Source of the DNA: Mycobacterium kansasii ATCC 12478
GTDB taxonomy: Bacteria; Actinomycetota; Actinomycetes; Mycobacteriales; Mycobacteriaceae
NCBI RefSeq assembly: GCF_000157895.3
Contig: NC_022663.1
Span: forward strand, 2,294,001-2,358,000
DNA: 64,000 bases
Direction: 5' to 3'
Position 1 is the first letter of the stretch; every line of letters begins with the position of its first letter. Below the pieces are notes generated by a model that saw only the letters and a list, made by a program, of their open reading frames with translations, ran no database searches and had not been told where the DNA came from. Below are positions 51,684 through 59,385 of the stretch, piece after piece. The position numbers were made by a program, and so were the translations under genes.

Positions 51684-52642
51684 TTCACAACGAGTTAGAC
51701 GCCGCTGGCATCCACGATCCGCGGTTGCGCGAGGCGTATCGCCGCTGTCGGCGGATCAATGCCGCCCACGGACGTACCTTCTTCCTCGCCACCCGATTGC
51801 TGGCGCCGGACCAACGACCGCCGGTGCACGCACTGTACGGTTTCGCCCGTCATGCCGACGACATTCTCGACTCGCTTGATCCCGATCTGGGCATGGACGT
51901 TCGCGCCCAGCGACTGCAAGAACTTTCCGATGGGTTTTTCGCCGGCGCCGACCTCACCGACCACTCGGTGCTGGTGGCCGTGCGCCACACCGCACGCCGC
52001 TACGACATCAATACCGCGCCGTTCGAAGATTTTCTGGCATCGATGCGAATGGACCTCACGATCACCGACTACCCCAACCGCGACGCGCTCAACGACTACA
52101 TGCGAGGCTCAGCGGAAGCGATTGGGCTGCAGGTACTTCCGATCCTGGGCGCCGTGGTGCCGGTCGCGGAGGCGGCCCCGTACGCTGCCGCCCTCGGACG
52201 CGCTTTCCAGCTCACCAACTTCATCCGGGACATCGACGAAGACTTGACCAGAAACCGGGTCTACCTGCCCGCGGACGAGCTCGCCGGCGACGGCGTCGAC
52301 CGGGATCTGTTGATGTGGTGCCACCGGAATCGGTGCACCGACAATCGGGTACGTAACGCATTGGCGGCCCAGCACGCAATCACCAGGAACACCTATCGGT
52401 TCGCCGCTGACGGGATCGCCATGCTGGCGCCTCGCTCCCGGCCCTGTGTGGCAACCGCTTTGACGCTGTACTCGGAAATTCTGGATCGCATCGAAGACGA
52501 CGATTTCGAGGTGTTCAGTCACCGTGCCACCGTCGGGCAGGCACGACGACTCCGGGTCGCCGGAGCCGGACTGATCCAAGCCTGGCTGGCCCGCAACAGC
52601 GTCCCGGATGCGTCCGATCCAGCCGAGCCGGGTGCCGCATGA
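51680..52642 (+). CDS. crtB: Phytoene synthase
   Basis: 320 residues. Two Asp-rich Mg2+ sites, HADDILD and FIRDIDEDLTRNRVYLP, plus YGFARHADD mark the squalene/phytoene synthase family. Joins two geranylgeranyl diphosphates head to head into phytoene, the committed step. ATG overlaps the crtI stop (ATGA) and its own stop overlaps crtYc, indicating coupled translation. Confidence 0.95.
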   Translation: MIHNELDAAGIHDPRLREAYRRCRRINAAHGRTFFLATRLLAPDQRPPVHALYGFARHADDILDSLDPDLGMDVRAQRLQELSDGFFAGADLTDHSVLVAVRHTARRYDINTAPFEDFLASMRMDLTITDYPNRDALNDYMRGSAEAIGLQVLPILGAVVPVAEAAPYAAALGRAFQLTNFIRDIDEDLTRNRVYLPADELAGDGVDRDLLMWCHRNRCTDNRVRNALAAQHAITRNTYRFAADGIAMLAPRSRPCVATALTLYSEILDRIEDDDFEVFSHRATVGQARRLRVAGAGLIQAWLARNSVPDASDPAEPGAA

Positions 52643-52962
52643 ACGATCACTGGCAATACCTGCTGGTCCTGGCCGCCTGCCTGGCAATCACCGCACCGCT
52701 GGAGTTTTTCGGCAACGGCGTCTATCGCCAACCGCTGCGACTGCTGAGAGCGGTGCTGCCGGTTGCGGCGGTGTTCCTCATCTGGGATGAGGTAGCCGTC
52801 GCCGCCGGAATATGGACCTACGACGCGCGCTATATCAGCGGCGTGGCCGTTCCGTTTCGGGTGCCGGTAGAAGAAGTGCTGTTCTTCGTGGTGATCCCGA
52901 TCTGCGCGCTGCTGACCTACAACGCGGTCAGCACGATTCTCGATCGGCTCACCCGCCGATGA
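52639..52962 (+). CDS. crtYc: Lycopene cyclase subunit (CrtYc type)
   Basis: 107 residues with three membrane helices (WQYLLVLAACLAITAPLEFF first) and the family motifs VLFLIWDEVAVAAGIWTYD and PVEEVLFFVVIPICAL. Actinobacterial lycopene cyclase is made of two such half-proteins. Overlaps crtB and crtYd by 4 bases each. Confidence 0.92.
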   Translation: MNDHWQYLLVLAACLAITAPLEFFGNGVYRQPLRLLRAVLPVAAVFLIWDEVAVAAGIWTYDARYISGVAVPFRVPVEEVLFFVVIPICALLTYNAVSTILDRLTRR

Positions 52963-53270
52963 CCGGGCTGGGATATACGCTGCCGGCCGTGCTGGCCGTG
53001 GTGGCCGTCAGCGCATTGGAGCTGAAGCTCTTGCGCATCGGCATGTTTCGGCGCCCGGCGTACTGGGTGTCGATGCTGATCGTGCTCGGATTTCAAATCC
53101 CGGTCGACGGCTGGCTGACCAAACTCAACTCGCCGATCGTCAGCTATGACGAACGCCAAACGACGGGCCTGCGGTTCCCGCTCGATATCCCGATCGAGGA
53201 TTTCCTGTTCGGCTTCGCGATGGTCACCGCGGTTCTGCTGCTGTGGGAGCGCCCGCGAGCGCGTCGATGA
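52959..53270 (+). CDS. crtYd: Lycopene cyclase subunit (CrtYd type)
   Basis: 103 residues from ATG 52959 (overlap with the crtYc stop). Three membrane segments; PIEDFLFGFAMVTAVLLLWE parallels PVEEVLFFVVIP of the partner. The two subunits together cyclise both ends of lycopene to beta-carotene. No ketolase, hydroxylase or crtU is seen, so beta-carotene is the expected end product of this cluster. Confidence 0.92.
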   Translation: MTGLGYTLPAVLAVVAVSALELKLLRIGMFRRPAYWVSMLIVLGFQIPVDGWLTKLNSPIVSYDERQTTGLRFPLDIPIEDFLFGFAMVTAVLLLWERPRARR

Positions 53271-53308
53271 AGTCGCCATCGGCTAAATAACCCCGGAGGA
53301 CGCCGCAC

Positions 53309-55582
53309 ATGCTGTCGAAAATGGCCCGCATCTCTCTGGCCGCGCCACGACGGATCATCGCGACCGCAATCCTGGTGATGGCCGGCGCCGCGATCTTCGG
53401 CATCCCCGCCGCGACCAGTCTCGCCCCCGGTGGGTTCGTGGATCCGGCATCCGAATCCGCGCGCGCTGCAACGGTGCTGGCCGAGAAGTTCCATCGGGGC
53501 GACATGGAGATGGTGCTGCTGGTGAACTCGGACAGTGGCGTGCAAGACGGCCCGGCCCGGGTCATCGGAACCGATATCACACGACAGCTTGCTGAGTCAC
53601 CGTTCGTCGCTCAGGTCGCATCCCCCTGGGACACACCCCGACCGGCCCCCGGCATGGTCAGCACCGACGGCAAGTCCGCGATAATCGTGGCCGCGCTCAA
53701 GGGAAATGAAAGCAGCGCACCCGCGCACGCCCAGGCCCTGGCAGAGCGGCTCGCGCAGCACCGCGACGGCGTCACAGTACAGGCCGGCGGCGCGGCAATG
53801 GTCTACGCGCAGGTCAATCAGCAGACCCAAAAAGACTTGCTGCGAATGGAATTCATTGCGATTCCGGTGAGTTTCGTCGCGCTGGTGTGGGTATTCGGCG
53901 GGTTACTGGCCGCGGCATTGCCGGTAGCCGTTGGCGGCTTCGCGATCCTGGGTTCACTCGCGGTGCTGCGTGGGATTGCCCTGGTCACCGACGTGTCGAT
54001 CTTTGCGCTGAACGTGACGGTTGCGCTGGGGATGGCCTTGGCGATCGACTACACCTTGCTGATCGTCAGCCGGTACCGCGACGAGCTCGCCGACGGACGG
54101 GACCGTGACGACGCCTTGGTGCGTACCATGACGACGGCAGGGCGCACCGTGCTGTTTTCCGCGATGACGGTCGCCCTGTCGCTGGTCGCCATGGTGGCTT
54201 TTCCGATGTATTTCCTGAAGTCCTTCGCCTATGCCGGCATCGCGGTCGTGGTCTTTTCCGCGTTGGCCGCCGTGGTGGTGGCGCCGACCGTGCTTGTGTT
54301 ACTGGGTGATCGGCTCGATGCGCTCAACGTACGGCAGCTGGGCCGGCGGTTATCAGGCCGCCCCGAGCCGACGCGGCAGCCCATCGCGCAGAGTTTCTGG
54401 TATCGCACGGCCAAATTTGTTATGCGTCACGCCATTCCGGTGGGCCTGGCCATCATTACGCTATTGATCGCGTTGGGAATACCGTTCCTCGGCATCAAAT
54501 GGGGTTACCCCGACGACCGGGTGCTGCCGTCGTCGGCATCGGCGCGGATGGTCAGCGATCGGATCCGCAGCGACTTCACCTCCAACTCCGCCACCAGAGT
54601 GACGATCGTCATCCCCGACACCGCCGGCCTGACAACGTCGGACCTCGACACGTACGCCGCTCAGCTGTCCCAGGTGCCCGAGGTGGCGGCGGTGTCCGCG
54701 CCGACGGGCGCGTTCGTGGCCGGCCGGCTCACGGGGCCGCCGTCGGCGCCAGCCGGCATGGCAGCCGGCAGCGCCTACCTGACCGTGGACAGCGCCGCAC
54801 CGCTGTACACACAGGCATCGGAGACACAGTTGGACCGGTTGCATGCCGTCGCGCTTCCGGGCGGTCACGCGGTCCAGATGACCGGAATCGCCCAGATGAA
54901 CCGCGACTGCGTCAACGGGATCACCTCACGTTTGCCGGTGGTGTTCGGTTTCATCGCCGCGGTCACTGTGGTGTTGCTATTCCTGATGACCGGCAGCCTG
55001 CTACTGCCGATCAAGGCCGTGCTGCTCAATATGCTTTCCCTCACAGCGGCTTTCGGCGCGCTGGTATGGATCTTTCAGGACGGGCATCTGGGTGCGCTGG
55101 GCACCACACCGACCGGTACGCTGGTCGCCAACATTCCGGTGCTGATGTTCTGTATCGCATTCGGATTGTCGATGGATTACGAGGTCTTCCTGTTGGCACG
55201 CATTCGCGAGTACTGGCTGCAGTCCCCCCGGGCACGCGCCGACAACGACGAAAGCATCGCGTTGGGTCTGGCCCACACCGGCAGGGTGATCACCGCCGCC
55301 GCGCTGTTGATGTCGATCTCGTTTGCGGCGCTGATATCCGCCGACGTGTCCTTCATGCGCATGTTCGGAGTCGGGCTGACGATCGCGGTGCTGGTCGACG
55401 CGACCCTGGTACGGGCGCTGCTGGTACCGGCTTTCATGCATGTGTTCGGCAGCCTGAACTGGTGGGCGCCGCAACCGCTGGCCGCTATGCACCGTCGGAT
55501 CTTCGCCGGCGAGACCGGTGAAGCCGGTGAGGCCGGTGCAGTCGGTGAAGCCGTGGGGGCGGTCCGAACGGCCAACGGCTAG
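53309..55582 (+). CDS. MmpL-family membrane transporter
   Basis: 757 residues, ATG 53309 after CCGGAGGACG. RND/MMPL architecture: helix 1, an outer loop, five helices (to VVAPTVLVLLGDR), then the same layout repeated. Motifs include ALGMALAIDYTLLIVSRYRDE and GLSMDYEVFLLARIREY, the proton-relay Asp-Tyr pairs. The C-terminus has a short Glu/Gly/Ala repeat. Lies in the carotenoid operon 38 bases after crtYd, so it may move carotenoid or lipid across the membrane; not proven. Confidence 0.9.
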   Translation: MLSKMARISLAAPRRIIATAILVMAGAAIFGIPAATSLAPGGFVDPASESARAATVLAEKFHRGDMEMVLLVNSDSGVQDGPARVIGTDITRQLAESPFVAQVASPWDTPRPAPGMVSTDGKSAIIVAALKGNESSAPAHAQALAERLAQHRDGVTVQAGGAAMVYAQVNQQTQKDLLRMEFIAIPVSFVALVWVFGGLLAAALPVAVGGFAILGSLAVLRGIALVTDVSIFALNVTVALGMALAIDYTLLIVSRYRDELADGRDRDDALVRTMTTAGRTVLFSAMTVALSLVAMVAFPMYFLKSFAYAGIAVVVFSALAAVVVAPTVLVLLGDRLDALNVRQLGRRLSGRPEPTRQPIAQSFWYRTAKFVMRHAIPVGLAIITLLIALGIPFLGIKWGYPDDRVLPSSASARMVSDRIRSDFTSNSATRVTIVIPDTAGLTTSDLDTYAAQLSQVPEVAAVSAPTGAFVAGRLTGPPSAPAGMAAGSAYLTVDSAAPLYTQASETQLDRLHAVALPGGHAVQMTGIAQMNRDCVNGITSRLPVVFGFIAAVTVVLLFLMTGSLLLPIKAVLLNMLSLTAAFGALVWIFQDGHLGALGTTPTGTLVANIPVLMFCIAFGLSMDYEVFLLARIREYWLQSPRARADNDESIALGLAHTGRVITAAALLMSISFAALISADVSFMRMFGVGLTIAVLVDATLVRALLVPAFMHVFGSLNWWAPQPLAAMHRRIFAGETGEAGEAGAVGEAVGAVRTANG

Positions 55583-55607
55583 CTACCGCGTTTCCGCCGC
55601 GGCACTG

Positions 55608-55621
55608 TTAAGACAATTAAG
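55608..55621 (+). promoter_or_regulatory. TTAAG direct repeat before the marR gene
   Basis: TTAAGACAATTAAG has the same TTAAG-N4-TTAAG layout as the crtE promoter site, 18 bases before the GTG start. Possible autoregulation by the MarR protein. Confidence 0.5.
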
Positions 55622-55639
55622 GACCGCGTCGAGGACCAT

Positions 55640-56326
55640 GTGAAAGGGGCACCGGCTAAGCTATCGCCTTATCGCCATGAAGGATGCAGGCAAGTGACCA
55701 AGCGCGTCGCTGCGAATCGACAGCCGACTCGGGCTGAGTTGGAGAGGCTGCTCTCGGCCGACCTCCGGATGATGACTGCTCATTCCGACCGGGTCGGCCG
55801 TTACTATGCCCGGCAGAACGATTTGAGCCACGGCGACTTTCACGCCCTGCTGCATCTCATGGTGGCCGAGACAGCGGGCACACCGTTGACACCCGCCCAG
55901 CTCAGCCAGCGCCTGGACGTGTCGGCGGCGGCCATCACCTATCTTGCCGATCGCATGATCGACGCCGGACATGTCCGCCGTGAGCCGGATGTCGAGGACC
56001 GCCGCAGGTCGCTGCTGCGGCTGCAGGACGGCAGCATGGAGTTGGCTCACGAGTTCTTCAGGCCCCTGGGTGAGCATCTGCGTGCGTCCCTGGCCGAGCT
56101 GCCTGACCGCGATCTGCGCAGCGCCCACAAGGTATTCACGGCGATGATCGCGGGGATGTCTGCATTTGAAAGCGAGCTCTACCCGCCTCCGGGGTCGGCG
56201 GCGCGAACCGAGGAATCTGCGAAGGCGGCACCCGGCAGGCGGCGAAAGCCGTCGCCGAAACCGGCAACGGCCGAGCCGGGGCCGGCTACCGGGTCGGGAT
56301 CACGCCGACGGCGCGCAGCGCATTGA
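55640..56326 (+). CDS. MarR-family regulator of the carotenoid cluster
   Basis: 228 residues from GTG 55640; an alternative GTG at 55694 (VTKRVAANRQPT) gives 210. Winged helix: LTPAQLSQRLDVSAAAITYLADRMIDAGHVRRE followed by the DRRRSLLRL wing. A basic, low-complexity tail (RRRKPSPKP, GSRRRRAA) extends beyond the usual MarR length. By position it likely controls crt and idi2, perhaps in response to light or redox state. Its 3' end overlaps the convergent idi2 gene by 41 bases. Confidence 0.85.
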   Translation: MKGAPAKLSPYRHEGCRQVTKRVAANRQPTRAELERLLSADLRMMTAHSDRVGRYYARQNDLSHGDFHALLHLMVAETAGTPLTPAQLSQRLDVSAAAITYLADRMIDAGHVRREPDVEDRRRSLLRLQDGSMELAHEFFRPLGEHLRASLAELPDRDLRSAHKVFTAMIAGMSAFESELYPPPGSAARTEESAKAAPGRRRKPSPKPATAEPGPATGSGSRRRRAAH

Positions 56327-57332
56327 GATCCGTTGCGCCACAGCAGTGCAGGCAGATGCGAAGCTCCTCGATGAACCGTTGCAGCCGATCTTCGACGGCG
56401 TCCGCGGACTCAATCGCGGGGGCCAGCAGCGGACGAGCCAGCGCAACCACGTCCGCACCCAGGGCGATCGCTTTGGCCGCGTCCATCCCGGTGCGGATAC
56501 CGCCGGAGCCGACCAGCGGAATCGTCGGTAGCGCTTGGCGCACCTCGACGATCGCCTGGGCCGTCGGTATGCCCCAGTCGGCCAAGTCCGGGTAGCGCAG
56601 TTCACCGTAGCGAACCAGCTGCTCGACTCTCGACCACGAGGTGCCCCCGGCGCCGGCCACGTCGATACCCGACACCGGTAAACCGCCGGGCAGCTGGGCC
56701 AACAGCGCGACCGCCCGGGCGCCGATACCGTGGCCCACTTCCTTGAGCAGCAACGGGCAATCCAGCGCGCCGGCGACATCACACAGCCGGTGCAGCGATC
56801 CGGTGAAGTCGGTGTCCCCGTTGCCCTGAATGGCCTCTTGTAACGAGTTAGCGTGCACCGCAAGGGCATTGGCTCCCACCCGGTCCAGCGCGTTGCTGAT
56901 GTCGGGCATGGCGGCTTTCGTCAGCTGCGCCAGGCCGATGTTGCCGATCAGCAGCACGTCCGGGGCCATGTCACGCACTTCGAAACTGGCCGCGGCCCGC
57001 TCCCCCCGTGATCTGTCCAGCATGATCCGCTGCGATCCGAGCATCATCCCCAGACCAAGCCGCTGCGCGGCGGTCGCCAAATTGCGGTTGATTGTCGCCG
57101 ACAGTTCGGCGCCGCCGGTCATCGCACCGATCAGGATCGGCGCACGCAGGCTTGCGCCGAAGAAGTCGACGGACATGTCAATGTCGTGAAGGCTGGTTTG
57201 GGTCAGGGCGTTGAACGGCAAGCGATAACGCTCCAGCCCGGTTGTTACGCCGGCAAAGTTGACGTCGCCGTTGAGGCAGACATCGATGTGGCGCCGTTTG
57301 CGACGCCCCATTTCGGCCGGATCGGTCGTCAC
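56286..57332 (-). CDS. idi2: Type 2 isopentenyl-diphosphate delta-isomerase
   Basis: FMN-dependent isomerase interconverting IPP and DMAPP, supplying the allylic primer for crtE. 348 residues from GTG 57332. Signatures: KRRHIDVCLN, PILIGAMTGGAE, GSQRIML, and phosphate/FMN loops VAGAGGTSWSRVEQ and LVGSGGIRTGMDAAKAIALGAD. Faces the marR gene with overlapping 3' ends. Confidence 0.93.
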   Translation of the reverse strand: MTTDPAEMGRRKRRHIDVCLNGDVNFAGVTTGLERYRLPFNALTQTSLHDIDMSVDFFGASLRAPILIGAMTGGAELSATINRNLATAAQRLGLGMMLGSQRIMLDRSRGERAAASFEVRDMAPDVLLIGNIGLAQLTKAAMPDISNALDRVGANALAVHANSLQEAIQGNGDTDFTGSLHRLCDVAGALDCPLLLKEVGHGIGARAVALLAQLPGGLPVSGIDVAGAGGTSWSRVEQLVRYGELRYPDLADWGIPTAQAIVEVRQALPTIPLVGSGGIRTGMDAAKAIALGADVVALARPLLAPAIESADAVEDRLQRFIEELRICLHCCGATDLNALRAVGVIPTR

Positions 57333-57417
57333 AGGACACCGACAGATGTTGTCATCGCGATCCTCGTCGACGTAATCAGGTGCCGTCCCAGCGTAGCTTA
57401 GCGGTCCTCAATTTTTG

Positions 57418-57438
57418 TTAAGAAATTGAAATGTTAAG
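57418..57438. promoter_or_regulatory. Pair of TTAAG motifs upstream of idi2
   Basis: TTAAG at 57418-57422 and 57434-57438, with TTGAA between them at 57426-57430, about 86 bases before the idi2 start. Resembles the crtE and marR promoter sites but with other spacing. Confidence 0.4.
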
Positions 57439-57544
57439 GCGGGGGAACTCTAGCGATCGCGTTCGCAGCGATCGTGACATCGCCGGCTTCGCCGTCGTCG
57501 AGGAGTACTACTGGTCGGTGATCGGCGACCAGGGATGACCGTTC

Positions 57545-57670
57545 TCATGCCGGGTTTTCCTGGCCTAAGACCTTCGCGGGTACACCGTCAACGATCACGG
57601 GGCGAAGCTGGCAGCCGATGGCGCAGACCGTGCAAATGGTGTGCTTGGTGTGGGTGCGGCCCGCGTCGAG
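57545..57670 (-). pseudogene. Fragment resembling a molybdopterin oxidoreductase N-terminus
   Basis: On the minus strand THTKHTICTVCAIGCQL followed by RPVIVDGVPAKVLGQENPA and a stop resembles the [4Fe-4S]-binding start of formate dehydrogenase/nitrate reductase-type proteins (C-x2-C-x3-C then a DGxxxKVxG strand). No start codon with a ribosome site and no continuation are seen, so it is read as a remnant. Chance resemblance cannot be ruled out. Confidence 0.4.
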
Positions 57671-57750
57671 CTGGACGGCGGACCGCCCACCGCAGGGCCG
57701 GCCATGCAGTAGCGGGAAAGAGCCGAATCGCTGCCCAGCCGAGGGCGAAC

Positions 57751-58830
57751 CTAAGCGTGAACCGGGTGCAGCGCGACGAGACCGGCGAGCAGCGCGAGGG
57801 CCATCACGAGGTGAATCAAGGTGAAGGAATGGGCCCACAGTGGATGTGTCGCGCTGTATTCGTTCACCGACACCGGCAACGGCACCCGGCTTCGGTTCCA
57901 TCCAATGCGCTGCAACACCTTGTTGAAGGAGATAGCGAAGACGAGGCAGGCCCCGGTCCACAGCGGAAACGCGAGCACCGGGGCACCAGCACGCCCGATC
58001 GCCCAGGCGATTGGTGCGCCGATCAACACGGTGCCAAAGCCGACGAGCACTCCGATGTTCTTCCACTGCTCGAACACCTGAACGTAGTACCGGGAGCACT
58101 CGGCGAGGCGGGCCGCCGAGGTCGTGCCGGGCCACACGTCCTGAGCCAAGTCGATCCCGATGACGCCGAGCGAGAGCCAGAAGCCGCCGACCAGAATGGC
58201 CAGGCCGAATGACGACGGATCCGCGACCAGGGCGACGCTGACGAAGAGCCCGATATCCGCCAGCAGCACCAACGCGAGTGTTCGGGCAGCCCAATCGACC
58301 GGCAGGACGGGAATGTCTTCGCGGGTCCGACGACGAGAAACAAGCATCCCGTCCTCGCCCACTGCGGTCACCGGCCCAGCGCGCAGAATTGCCCCGACCA
58401 GCGGCGCAAGCATCCCGCGCAGCGATCCCGTTAGCCAAAAGTGGAGGCCTGACAACACCAGCGCGACGGCTCCGGCCGCGACGGTGCAGCCCGGCGCGCC
58501 GCCCTGCACGCCGGCCCAACCGATCCACCCGAACGCGGCGAGCAGCCAGATCCGGTCGAAAATCCTGGCACGTCCTAGGTACTCGTGGATGGCAACCAGC
58601 GTCAGCGGGCTCGGTGCTCGCGCCAAGCACAGCACCGTGGAGAATCCCATCATCGCGGGCACCAGCAACATGGCACTCGCATTAACGAGGGAGGTGAGGC
58701 GCCGACGGCGTCCGAAACCATGGCTTGACAGTATTCGGCAATAACCAACTGCGCCCGCCATCGTCCGCGTCCGGATCAAGAAATGCTCCACCGCAACGAC
58801 CGACACCTTCGCCAAAACTGCAGTCAGCAC
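57751..58830 (-). CDS. Integral membrane protein, unknown function
   Basis: 359 residues with about eight hydrophobic helices, for example LVNASAMLLVPAMMGFSTVL, LALVLLADIGLFVSVALVA and LIHLVMALALLAGLVAL. Charged loops contain SRRRTREDIPVLPVDW and WNRSRVPLPVSVNEY. ATG 58830 is the most upstream start; ATG 58761 (MAGAVGYCR) is an alternative nearer the first helix. No family recognised. It lies upstream of the molybdoenzyme-like fragment, so it might be the leftover membrane part of a lost complex. Confidence 0.65.
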   Translation of the reverse strand: MLTAVLAKVSVVAVEHFLIRTRTMAGAVGYCRILSSHGFGRRRRLTSLVNASAMLLVPAMMGFSTVLCLARAPSPLTLVAIHEYLGRARIFDRIWLLAAFGWIGWAGVQGGAPGCTVAAGAVALVLSGLHFWLTGSLRGMLAPLVGAILRAGPVTAVGEDGMLVSRRRTREDIPVLPVDWAARTLALVLLADIGLFVSVALVADPSSFGLAILVGGFWLSLGVIGIDLAQDVWPGTTSAARLAECSRYYVQVFEQWKNIGVLVGFGTVLIGAPIAWAIGRAGAPVLAFPLWTGACLVFAISFNKVLQRIGWNRSRVPLPVSVNEYSATHPLWAHSFTLIHLVMALALLAGLVALHPVHA

Positions 58831-59385
58831 GGGCGTCGCGGCCGAGCCGCCGTGGCTTCGGGCTAGTCGTCATACCACCACCTGTGAAATCAATCGTCTC
58901 GTCCGCAGGGGCGCAGAAATGTGAACGCGTCCAGGCGCCTACCCCTGCTTGTCCAGATATGCGTCGTGGTCGAGCTCGGGATCGTCCCGGGGCGACCCTG
59001 ACACCCCCACGCCGGGCGCGCACCTCGGCGACCTTGCCCCGCGGCTGGGTGATCGCGAGGATCCGGTTAACAACCACTGAGCGGCCCGTCCGGCGTGCCA
59101 TTGTCATCCTCTCCGGGCCGCGGTCGAAAAGGCCAGCGGCTCAGCTAGTTTGACGATCCGCCCGGCGAATCCCTTGCAGTGTGGGATGCCCCGCTCGTGG
59201 TCGAGTAGCTCGGGATCATCGCCGCACAACACGGCGTCGCTGCTGATGAAGGCCCCCGCCAGCTGCTCCTTTCCGCGCAGTTCGGGGTATCACCACCGTC
59301 CTCCCGTACTTCGTGAAGTCACAATGCGCGTAGGCGCGACGCGCTGGGGTCGGTAGCTGTGGACGGCACGTGGCCGGAAGGTTGA
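58831..59385. other. Gap with decayed coding sequence
   Basis: Minus-strand pieces can be read: 59117-59303 gives ELRGKEQLAGAFISSDAVLC, then GIPHCKGFAGRIVKLAEPLA to a stop, with an in-frame stop just upstream. From 59107, TMARRTGRSVVVNRILAITQ runs on but needs a frame change to reach RDDPELDHDAYLDKQG and a stop. The shared DDPEL(L)DH(E/D) words hint at duplication. I see no intact gene. Confidence 0.45.

Larger units (their letters stand above)
57333..57750. other. Gap upstream of idi2 with gene fragments
   Basis: Holds the idi2 promoter with AT-rich TTAAG motifs (57405-57438). A 35-codon plus-strand frame runs 57431-57538 (MLRRGNSSDRVRSDRD...) with no recognised family. A minus-strand molybdopterin-oxidoreductase-like fragment lies at 57545-57670. 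Confidence 0.5.

Noticed and set aside
57545..58630. Long minus-strand frame overlapping the membrane protein gene
   Set aside because: Most of it is the shadow of the membrane protein; only its last about 40 codons resemble a real protein, listed separately as a fragment.
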